From assembly GCA_032622095.1 (NCBI GenBank), contig CP136064.1:276049614-276113613 (forward strand): a DNA stretch of 64,000 nucleotides, read 5' to 3'. The notes beneath the pieces are model-generated. The model was given only the letters and a program-made list of their open reading frames with translations. It was not told the origin of the DNA and made no database searches. A program made the position numbers and the translations under genes. Source of the stretch: Siphonodentalium dalli (lineage: Eukaryota > Mollusca > Scaphopoda > Gadilida > Siphonodentaliidae). Numbering within the stretch: the stretch's first letter is position 1; the number at the start of each line of letters is the position of its first letter. This document shows positions 1 through 10,200 of the stretch, one piece after another.

Positions 1-300
1 CCCATTCATTGCAATAATAACAATTGGTGTCGGAAATTATCCATGTTAATTTGACACACTGAAGAATGATGAATGAATGCTTTATTCTCAGCCTGAGGGG
101 ACGGAGCAGAAACACTGCAAGCACATTGTGTACACATGCACCGTGATGCACGATCAAAGCTATATATGTGTACATAATGATACTATTGTTAATACTGCAC
201 ATGCCTGTATAGCTCTGTTTGATCGTGAAATAGTATAATGACGTTATTTGTCTTTATGAAAGATATATTTAGTGGAATTCACGAGAAAGCACGGTCTAGC
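1..300. other. Left-edge intergenic sequence
   Basis: No gene seen. On the - strand the segment 62-110 reads GCCTGAGAATAAAGCATTC and resembles the 3' tail of a LINE, but this is weak. Confidence 0.25.
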
Positions 301-395
301 TCTTTTAGTGCCAGGGGCCGATCTCATCGGCCATAATTTACGGTCTGTAGAGTGCCAGGGCCGATAAAATATGGCACTGAAAGAGTTAAAGAATA
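300..395. mobile_element. Decayed TTAA-type MITE remnant
   Basis: CTTTTAGTGCCAGGGGCCGAT on the left and GGCACTGAAAGAGTTAA on the right match the termini of the better-preserved element at 17565-18040 (CCCTTTCAGTGCCAGG). The interior is mostly lost. Confidence 0.5.
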
Positions 396-450
396 TAAGA
401 AAAAATTATTATAAATTGTAAACAATTGTAAAAAAATAATAACAAATGAT

Positions 451-1449
451 GTTGAGGGACATACCAATGTGCCATTCAGGTCGATACGTGGCCATGCCAT
501 GGATCTCTATACTGAGTTGAGGGACATACCAATGTGCCATTCAGGTCGATACGTGGCCATGCCATGAATCTCTATACTGAGTTGAGAGACATACCAATGT
601 GCCATTCAGGTCGATACGTGGCCATGCCATGAATCTCTATACTGAGTTGATGGACCGACCTGAATGGCACCATGAATCTCTATACTGAGTTGAGGGACAT
701 ACCAGTGTGCCATTCAGGTCGATACGTGGCCATGCCATGAATCTCTATACTGAGTTGAGGGACATATCAGTGTGCCATTCGGTTCGATACGTGGCCATGC
801 CATGAATCTCTATACTGAGTTGAGGGAAATACCAGTGTGCCATTCAGGTTGATACGTGGCCATGCCATGAATCTCTATACTGAGTTGAGAGACATACCAA
901 TGTGCCATTCAGGTCGATACGTGGCCATGCCATGAATCTCTATACTGAGTTGATGGACATACCAGTGTGCCATTCAGGTCGACACGTGGCCATGCCATGA
1001 ATCTCTATACTGAGTTGAGGGACATACCAGTGTGCCATTCATGCAGGTCGATACGTGGCCATGCCATGAATCTCTATACTGAGTTGAGGGACATACCAGT
1101 TTGCCATTCGGGTCGATACGTGGCCATGCCATGAATCTCTATACTGAGTTGAGAGACATACCAATGTGCCATTCAGGTCGATACGTGGCCATGCCATGAA
1201 TCTCTATACTGAGTTGATGGACCGACCTGAATGGCACCATGAATCTCTATACTGAGTTGAGGGACATACCAGTGTGCCATTCGGGTCGATACGTGGCCAT
1301 GCCATGAATCTCTATACTGAGTTGAGGGACATACCAGTGTGCCATTCAGGTCGATACGTGGCCATGTCAAGAATCTCTATACTGAGTTGAGGGACACACC
1401 AATGTGCCGCTCGGGTCGATACGTGGTCATGCCATGAATCTCTATACTG
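451..1449 (+). repeat. 65-bp satellite array, about 16 units
   Basis: Tandem units of 65 bp begin GTTGAGGGACATACCA and contain GTGCCATTCAGGTCGATACG and TGGCCATGCCATGAATCTC. About 14 are full length. Two shortened 43-bp units (near 646 and 1212) carry an inverted bit (ACCGACCTGAATGGCAC, the reverse complement of part of the unit). The array matches an internal segment of the SINE-like elements at 18.25-18.45 and 39.0-39.15 kb. Open frames here are by-products. Confidence 0.95.
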
Positions 1450-1817
1450 TGGCTAACGCCCGTAGAGATCATATTCCACCAGTACAAACATTGGAACGTT
1501 TTTTTGAAGTTTTGACAGGAAACATTATAAAGTCGAAAACAATGAATTTGTGAGCGATTTTGCTTTGCGTCGCCTACAATTATGGAATTTATCCTGGTAA
1601 TTATTTCGGTGTTTATTGCGATATCGGCTCACAAAAGTCAGAGAAAAACATGCAAATTTGAATTGGGACATTCACCTACTGTGAAGTACATTACTAAGAA
1701 ACAGATAACAATTAAGAAATATATTCCCCGCGTTATTTTTTCGACTTTATCAGGTTCCCTGCCAAAAAGTGCCAAGGTTTTGTACTGGTGAAACATGATC
1801 CCTACGGACGTTAGCCA
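1450..1817. mobile_element. MITE with about 80-bp inverted terminal repeats
   Basis: Left end TGGCTAACGCCCGTAGAGAT and right end CTACGGACGTTAGCCA are inverted copies. The match extends through CCACCAGTACAAA and into ATAAAGTCGAAAA. A 69-codon frame inside (1582-1791) shows no family resemblance. It sits exactly between the satellite and the continuation of the SINE-like 3' part. Confidence 0.8.
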
Positions 1818-1895
1818 GAGTAAAGATTCATGTCATGATTTAGTCCACGCTCACTGAAGCAAATCACACTCATACTGAGCGCATACTTAATTCCA
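1818..1895 (+). repeat. 3' remnant of the SINE-like element
   Basis: GTCCACGCTCACTGAAGCAA followed by CACACTCATACTGAG matches the downstream part of the element at 18.43-18.83 kb (GTTCACGCTCACTGAATCAA; CACACTCATAATGAG). Confidence 0.6.
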
Positions 1896-2735
1896 TGCAT
1901 ACATCTGATATATAATAATTATATAACTGTTCTTGTTCAAAGTATCGCACCACGCATGCGTAGTTAGCACTCAAAACAAGCAAACAACTCCTTTGAAAAC
2001 ACAGGCAATTTCATCCTCACTCTCAAAATTTGAACGAATTCAGTCGTCGAACGTCGAATGAGGTCTTTGAAATTATGACGAAACTCTTAACAAGTTAAAT
2101 AATTAAGCTGACTGCTGCGTTGCTCCGTTTAATTGGCACGCGCGTGTGCCTCGGGATAAAACGCTATGTGATTTCACATTTAAATTTCATAAAACGCACT
2201 TTTCACTTTGTTAGTCTCTCTATACAACCGTGAAATTAATCGGCTTTTTTCGATAGGGGTGCTTTGATGGTAATATGAAACCCTTTATTTGTAGAATAAG
2301 AACACCCCAATTGACCCATCTGGCGCCAGACTATGAGTTGCTGAATTAATTTCATTTAGAAACAAATTAGATCATATGTATCCACAGACCTGCTGTCAGT
2401 TCTCTAAAGTAAATTCGGTTCTTTGATGTCTCCGACTATACAATCCGCTGCGATGTCCTTTGTGTGCTAATTCCCAGTATTTTAGTTAGCTATTATTAGT
2501 TGGTATTTCGGAGATATTTTCGTTAAGTACAAATTGTACAATTGCAATATGTATGTCAAAGTCAACAGCGATATAAAGAGAATAATAGCCATCAATTTTG
2601 AAAAAGCAATTTATGTAAAATGTAGTCCGCAAATGTCACGTTGTTCTGAGCGCGACAAATTACGGCTTATATATGTATTAAGTATAACGAATTATACCAT
2701 GAACAGACTATACTTTGGCATCTTGCAGTCATACA
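1896..2735. other. Intergenic sequence upstream of the gene
   Basis: No coding sequence, RNA gene or recognisable repeat is seen. A promoter or 5' non-coding exon could lie here or further left, but no convincing TATA/Inr pair or CpG island can be pointed out. Confidence 0.3.
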
Positions 2736-2905
2736 TCAATGCCCAAAGTAATTGACCCCTTAACCACAGCAGAATTATGGGTAATTTTTCAGGATTTAGT
2801 CGGAAATATGGCTTGTTGCCATTCATCGGAAAGCTCTCGGCTAAATCCTGAAAAATTACCCATAATTCTGCTGTGGTTAAGTGGTCAATTACTTTGGGCA
2901 GTACG
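2736..2905. mobile_element. Fold-back MITE, family A, copy 1
   Basis: The arms TGCCCAAAGTAATTGACC and GGTCAATTACTTTGGGCA are inverted. Both continue through CCACAGCAGAATTATGG and CAGGATTTAG, so the element is nearly one long hairpin. The right arm lacks about 30 bp present on the left. Copies occur at 4275, 8061 and 13580. Confidence 0.85.
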
Positions 2906-3040
2906 GTATATATGCTGTCGATTGTTACTTCACATTGTACACATCGAGGCTCGAGCGCTACACGAAATGTACCTGCACGGAAATGTTATGATTGAACAAT
3001 GGTTTGAAATGAATATATACATGCATGTTGGGCTACAGCT

Positions 3041-3400
3041 ATTGAGGAACATCGTATTGACAAGAGAATTATACATGTTGGACGTCAATTATAATTTAAT
3101 TCTTGTTTCAGAAGTCGATTTCGTGTGTACATGTGTTCAGAGTCTGTCGATGACAAACAGTTATCCACAATACACAATGTTCTACAATATCTAGAGAGGA
3201 ACACTTTGTGGAATATCGTATTGACACTCGAATTATACATGTTGGGCGTCTATTATAATGTAATTCTTGTTTCAGATGTCGACTTCCTGTACACATGTGT
3301 TCAGAGTCTGCAATCAATGACAAACAGTTCAACACAACTCAAACAGTTCTACAACGTCTAGAGATGAACACGTTGGGGAATATCGTGTTGACAATGTTCA
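3041..3400 (+). repeat. 165-bp tandem repeat (about 2.3 copies) running into exon 1
   Basis: ATCGTATTGACA recurs at 3051, 3215 and (as ATCGTGTTGACA) 3382, spacing 164 and 167. TTCTTGTTTCAG recurs ending at 3111 and 3275. The third partial copy contains the ATG at 3364 and the first part of the membrane segment. So both an acceptor-like site and start-proximal coding sequence are duplicated upstream. Confidence 0.8.
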
Positions 3401-4265
3401 CGATCACCGCCTTCTGGTCAATCCTATTATTCGATTTTGTTCACAGAATACTTCCGAACCCGAGCATAGCACCGAGGGAGTTGGTGGCGGAATCTATGGT
3501 CTTCAATTCTGACGAAAAAACACTTCCGCGATCAGTCATGGTTAGAAGATTGTTTGGATCAAACCCAGCTGCCGGTAACTCTCGAACAGATTTGGAATCA
3601 AGGAAGAAGAAAACATTCCACCTTTACAAGCACAGCGGTGCTGTTTTTCAAAAAGCCGAGAGATTAATGGTATTTCCTCCTAACAAAACAGAGGGAGAAG
3701 CTAATGACTCCGGTTTTGCTCATAATGATCACTTTGTCGGCGGAAATAAATTAATTAATAAATCTGGATATGTTAGAGTAAATAAGATGGAAAGAACGTA
3801 CCAATTATCGCGAGAAGTTTCCACTAATAAACGAGAAGTTTCCATTAATAAACCGTCGGTCATTTCTAAAGTCGATTCGGGTGCGTTGACTTATCTTGAG
3901 ATTAACCCTGAGAAACCCCCCGACGTCAAGAGGAACAGAGAAGTTCGCAGGCAGACGACACCGTCACAAGAGAGGATTGTGGGAAGGATAGCTTCTAGAG
4001 ATGTTCATAGGCAGATGACGCCGTCTCAAGAGCGGATTATGGGAAGGATTGCTGCTGATAATAAAAAACAGCGCCTTTTGAACTCGAGTGTTGCTGAAGG
4101 AATGCCGTATCGGGATGGGTATTCAGGCTCCAGTTCAGTATCATCACGTGACCTACCGCAGAATAAATCGCACGAACGACTATTGTTCCGCCGTTATTCT
4201 TATAATGTGACAGCCAGTGACAGAATTCCTTTAAATAGAACGATCCCAGACACAAGACCACAAAA
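3295..4265 (+). CDS. GALNT: ppGalNAc-T exon 1: membrane anchor and stem
   Basis: This exon encodes residues 1-323 plus two bases of codon 324, ending at donor gtaagtac. From the first ATG there is a 29-residue polar tail, then a hydrophobic segment ([18 protein letters not shown]), giving type II topology. The stem is basic, Ser/Thr/Asn-rich and has several N-glycosylation sequons (NKT, NDS, NKS, NSS, NVT, NRT). It contains a 7-residue duplication ([14 protein letters not shown], 3810-3851) and a 20-residue tandem repeat (residues 216-255, core TPSQERI.GRIA). The exon ends in the family's conserved IPLNR.IPDTR block. The ATG at 3364 would leave only six residues before the membrane segment. 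The start region lies in a 165-bp tandem repeat that includes a TTTCAG acceptor-like site at 3275, so a 5' non-coding exon further upstream is likely but not identified. Confidence 0.85.
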
Positions 4266-7200
4266 GTAAGTACAGCAATGCCCAAAGTAATTGACCCCTT
4301 AACCACAGCAGAATTATGGATAATTTTTCAGGATTTAGTCGGAAATATGGCTTGTTGCCATTCATCGGAAAGCTATCGCCGAGAGCTTTCCGATAAATGG
4401 CAACAAGCCATATTTCCGACTAAATCCTGAAAAATTACCCATAATTCTGCTGTGGTTAAGTGGTCAATTACTTTGGGCAGTACGGTACATGTTGACTGCC
4501 ATCACTTATTACATGTGGTAATCTGATACGCGAAAGAACTAGTTTCATTCCAGATCTCTATAGTTAGAGGATCCCCATAAATATAATAACGATCGCAAAT
4601 ACAAGTCTACACAAGTAGAGAGGTGCACTATTTCACCACCCCTCTGGGGGGGGGGGAGTTAATTGTTCACCCCAAGGGAGGCCGCTTTACCCCCCGTGGA
4701 ATGGCAAACTGTTCTTCGACCGGGAGGAACTTGAACCCCGTTGAGTGATACATTGTTTTTCGACAGGGATACATTTGACCCCCGTTGATGGACACATTGT
4801 TCTCCGACAGTGAGCCAAAATGACCCCCCGGAAAGGCAAGTTAGCATTTTAATTGGAGGGTTCGTGAAATAGTGCAACTCAAGAAATGCAAACAAATATT
4901 GCCTCCTCGGTGGGGGGAGCAATATTGCACCTCGACTATTTAGAGTGTAAGTACTCGTGTGCTGTACTGATAAGAGTATACTCCAGACGATAACCCCGCC
5001 TCTGGGATATGTTTGCCCGTTAATGACATCAGAAGATATGCCCATCATGCAAGGCACACGTGTCATTGACGAATGCGACCCACCGGAAGTATATATCTGG
5101 CATTTCTTCTGGAACACGTCCCACTCAGTTACTTCTTTTTTTGCACCCACTCACTCCGCAAAACGAAGATTTCCTCGCAGAGAACTTCCACACAAGTTCC
5201 TCGCGTATAAATGTGATGGTGTCAGGTTTTACAAGTATATCTCTAACTAATATGTAATGAAACATTACGGAGATCATTCGCCCCAGCGTCCATTGTTTCA
5301 CCTTTTGTCCTGGGACTATATAGGACGGGTTATTTCGTGCAGACTGATCTTAATCCGAGAGGTGAGACCAGAAATTATCTGACAAAGGTGCTCAAATACA
5401 CACATTATATATAGGTATATATAGACTCCATTGCTTATAAATGGGTCATAAACACGCACTTATTGGGATTCGAATGTCGCTGTGCACCACGGACGGCCTA
5501 ATGCGTCATGAACCTTACCGACTGAGTCACCGTGAAGAGTGATCTGGGGCTCACACATGACGGTTCAATCAGGACTAGGATAATTCTCTGTCATTCACGT
5601 CCCAAGGCTTCGAGAATTGATGGAGATTTTATGTCATTTCTATTAGGAGTAATGTCTCTATTTTCATCTTGAATTAATCGCGTCGGTAATGAGAACGCTG
5701 AGCGACAGGGGGTATTACGGTAATCGACACAAAGCCCACGTGCGTCCGAACCGACGATTTACACCCTCTCTACTTCGGCGAGAATGATTATACCGTCGTT
5801 TTCACACGAATGTCCCCACGTTGACCCAACGCAGTTGAGTTTGTCTGTCATTTGCAGAATGAGGTCCCCAGAGGGTGAATTTAGTGACGCTATCCCACAT
5901 AGCGGGCTAGCATCACTAAATTCACCCTCTGGGGACTTCATTCTGCTAATGACAACTGCTATGGCAGACCTATGCTCAGATTGAAGTTCCCCAGTTGAAG
6001 TTGGTGATGTTCACCCATTGGGCACCTCAATTATGAATTTTATCTTCTGCAAATTTGGGGATATAGAAACTTTCTAGAAGGGAAATATAACTAAAAACAA
6101 TGTTAATTTGATACTATAGATACTTCCCATACTTCCCAGAAGATGAGGCCTAAGCAGAATGGGGTCTCCAGAGGGTGAAATTGGTGATGCTGGCCTACTG
6201 TGCGGGATAGCGTCACTAAATTCACCCTCTGTGGACCTCATTATGCAAATGACAGACACGCCATTGCAGGCTTGGATACGGCGTGCAATGACGGTGAAGC
6301 TGGTTCTGATCCCAATAGGCGGGACAAAAATAATACACACAAATGAAGATAATCGGATGCGTGTATCTGATAGGCTGATACTTTCCATGGGCCTTGTTGA
6401 TCAATTGGTAACGTGCGTGACGCATTAGTCGACTGCGATGCTGGTTCTACTGAGTAAGAATCACGGTAATTGTGGATCAGTTATCCAAGCAAATTACAGT
6501 ATAGTTTCAGTTAGTTGATTTGGGTATCAGTGCAAGTTTGTCAGTTGATTTCTTAAGTCGGTGGTTTCTATGTGCAGCGGAGTGAAAATTAACAAATGCA
6601 CGCCCTTTTCTCCAACATTAAAACTCACAATGCCGTGATATTATAGGGACGTTTCACAACAGCAACGGATATAATGTCGACGATTTAGGGTATACTACGT
6701 CATCAAATTATGCGCACATTCTAACCGTAACCGTGATGTCATAACCGTAGCGACTGATAGGGTATCAATTTCTTCGGTTTAATATTACGGACACTCAGTC
6801 AACTAGTTTTGTTTTATGGCACATCCATCACTTATCAAGCCTCGGACAGTCCTCAATTGGCCGATTGATTAAAATATTATTGGTGAATAGGAAGGAAACC
6901 AGTCTATCCCCTATACCCCATGCAGCTAACATACAGAGAGGGGTGAATCATGCATGCTGAATAGGAAGGTAACCGGGCCTATATATAATTCTTCGCTCGG
7001 CTTTTAGATGTACATGTACCTTCCCTGTGGGATTCACCTTCTCTGCTTTCGCTGAAAATTACCCTCGATTTTTTATTCGCATGATCCTATCCAGGACATC
7101 GTTGTGTCAAAACAGAGACAAACTCATCCATTACCCCGCACCATGCATCATCTGTGACATTTAAAACTTAATCTTCCATACAGAATATACACATTCCACA

Positions 7201-10200
7201 TTTCCCTCGATGGCGATTCATCATTATACCGGCATTACCGACGATTCTCCTCAGTCTGCGTCGGGCACGGGCGTCTGAGAAATCACATTACGCTGTATTG
7301 TCCTGGGATGAACTGTCTTTGATGGAGAAGAGTTTCTGTATATACTCGATATCATTCCCATTCATATCCACACAGCCTAATTGAGTTTGTGTGAAGCAAA
7401 CGAGGGATGATGGGAGTTATAAACTTATATACACAATGTCGATATTCGACACGGAGAACCGACGTCTGCCAATTCTGACGAAAATCTGACGGATTTTCAT
7501 TCACTCGTAACCATGGAATAGCTGTAGGGATTTATATATGCTTCCACATGAATAAGACCCAAATTTCCCAGTCCACTCCATTCTCTTGTGTTGTACATTA
7601 ATGTCCTAAAAGGAATCAGGGAGCTAAATGTGCTACAGAGTCGGGGAGCGAGTACACCGTGGAATGCTAAAGGTGAAGGTAACTGAAGAATGACCTTCAC
7701 TTGATACACGCGACACGTTATTAAAGGATGACATCGCGTTTATTTGATTTGTACATAATATCTAAATAATTTAAACTGGTGAATGAATGGGGGAATGGAT
7801 TTTTGTGAGCGGGAAATTTATTTAACTGGCTGCTGTAGTTCTGGGTTTTTCCAGATCAAATTTGGCTCTGAGATAGCCCTGTCGTAGACTTGGGGATTTA
7901 TTTTAAAAAGTAAACACATGACCTATGATTTTTCTTGCATTTTCGTGATCAACTGGTGTCAATCTAGCTGGGTAAACATCACTGGTATGGCCTGCAGGCT
8001 TCAATTCAGTGAATTTGGCCGAAACGTTAACACTGTCGCATATGGGAAACCATTTAGTTCAGTTATTCCTAAATAGTCGACTCCTTAACCACAGCCGAAT
8101 GGGTAACTTTTCAGGATTTAGTCGGAAATATGGCTTACTCTCTCATTGAGAGCTTTCCGATGAATGGCAACAAGCCATATTTCCGACTTAATCCTGAAAA
8201 TTTATCCATAATTCTGCTGTGGTTGAGTAGTCGATTATTTAGTGCATTACTATATATTATTCAATTGTAACCTCAAGATTTCCAGCAGTTGGCCGTTGGA
8301 AATTTCCAAAGTGACACCCTGTATGGTTGGGCGTTTTCCCACTCATGGTAATTTCAGCCCAATTTTTTTAGCAACTATTTGACCAAAAGTAGAAAATAGT
8401 ACCCTTTGGATATAACAACACATATATTTTAAAATATAAATATTGGTCGGAAAATTAATCAATCAGATAGATTCCATCCTATTTCTGCTTGGAAATGTCC
8501 AACGTATCATGGGTCAGGTATGAACATGTTTATCAAAAGTTGGTGGGTATTACACCCCTATTGCTAAGTTCCTGATCTTAATATGAAGAAAACGAGAACT
8601 GGTGGGGTGTATATACACAGCGTTGATATTCGCCAGAGGGAAAGTGATAATATTATTAAATTTTGGTGCACGACGGTGTCCAACTGGTACCTCAAGATTT
8701 ACAGCTGTTGAAAATTTCCAACATACTTTAACCCTTTCATGACGGGAGCTGTGCTACCATAACATTAAAGACCATAGGTCGCAACGCATATATAAGAGAA
8801 TGCATTTTCCTAACAATGTTTTTTTTATCATTTTTTTATTATCAATTTCTCTTACATTCTTTAAAACAATTTTTATCATTTTTATAAACATTCTTTAACA
8901 ATTTTTATCATTTTTGATAAATAATTTGTTCTTACATTCTATAACAATTTTTTTCATTTATTTTTCTTATATTCTTTAACAATTTATCATTTTTATTATT
9001 TTTTCTTACATTCTTTAACAATTTTAGAATTTTTTTATCATAATGACACGATCCTTGTTGGAACATTTTCTAACTGGTTACTGATGACGATTTCAGTCTA
9101 GATATGTGACAACAATTAGGACAATGTTTTTGTGCTGGAAACAATCTATTTCTTCTTGGAAATTTCCAACTGTTACTGTGTCTGATAAGAAATTTGCAAC
9201 TGTTGATAATTACATGTATACCAAAGTTTGAGGGAGTGTGAACACACACAAAACCCACAAAAATTCCCACGCGCATAATTCTGGTTGAGATAATCTAACG
9301 AAAACGAGGTATGATGGTAGTTATATACACTGCATCAATATAATATTAGCATATATATATTAGCATTCGTTAAAACGTCTTTCTCGCGGAAACAATCACT
9401 ATCTGTATATTATTCCAGTAATAAATCTAAATTTAAATCATCCCACGAAACAAATTCTGATGTATCCATGTTTGCGTAGAACTAATAATTGTAATGACTG
9501 GTTATGAGTTCGATTTTTAGACTATTTGTAATATTTTAGGAGGGGATTAATCACGACTGATTCGACTTTTAAGTGTGAGTACCCATTACCGTGAACAAAC
9601 AGATACATTAGCTGTTAACAGAGGGCGTTATGTCAGTTACTATATAATACATTTACACAAAAAAACATTAAAAATGTCACCGCTTGCATGCAAACTCCTC
9701 ACTATTTAATCAATTTCACAATGACCTAAACTTATTCTAGTATTTATAATTATGTAGCTAATGTACATTCCACGCGAAATCGTGTTCGGATTAGGATAAG
9801 GCGATTTTCTTGTCGCCGTCGGTACATAATAGACAGTGGCATTCAGTGGGCGACGCCATCTTGTTTTCACGTCGCTATGCGCAGCTAATTAGCATAACAA
9901 TAACCGCCGCGATATCTACACGAGAAGTGGCGAGACGCCTATCCCGGTGTTATATTAGTCCCAGCTTACACGATCACGCCGAGACCCAGACGTAAGATTC
10001 ACATTAAACACATACGCTCTTTATCAACACACTGTGGACACGAACGCTCTTTAACTATCAACACTATTAACCACCGCAGTGCCGTTTTTGTGACTGACAG
10101 TGGAGAACGCGTGCTCTGAGCTTCTCCAAAACGCCGCGACGACGATTCCCGGGGGTTTTTACATTTAGATGGGAAGTTTGAACTCAATCGAGAGAACCGT

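Noticed and set aside
451-1449. Regular spaced array that might suggest CRISPR
   Set aside because: Units are contiguous 65-bp repeats with no unique spacers, in clearly animal DNA; it is satellite DNA.
2715-3194. 159-codon frame upstream of exon 1
   Set aside because: It consists of a MITE arm plus the 165-bp repeat and is not in a frame or splice phase that joins exon 1.
5455-5535. Functional tRNA gene on the - strand
   Set aside because: A- and B-box-like sequences are present, but the acceptor, D and anticodon stems do not pair properly; better read as a SINE head.
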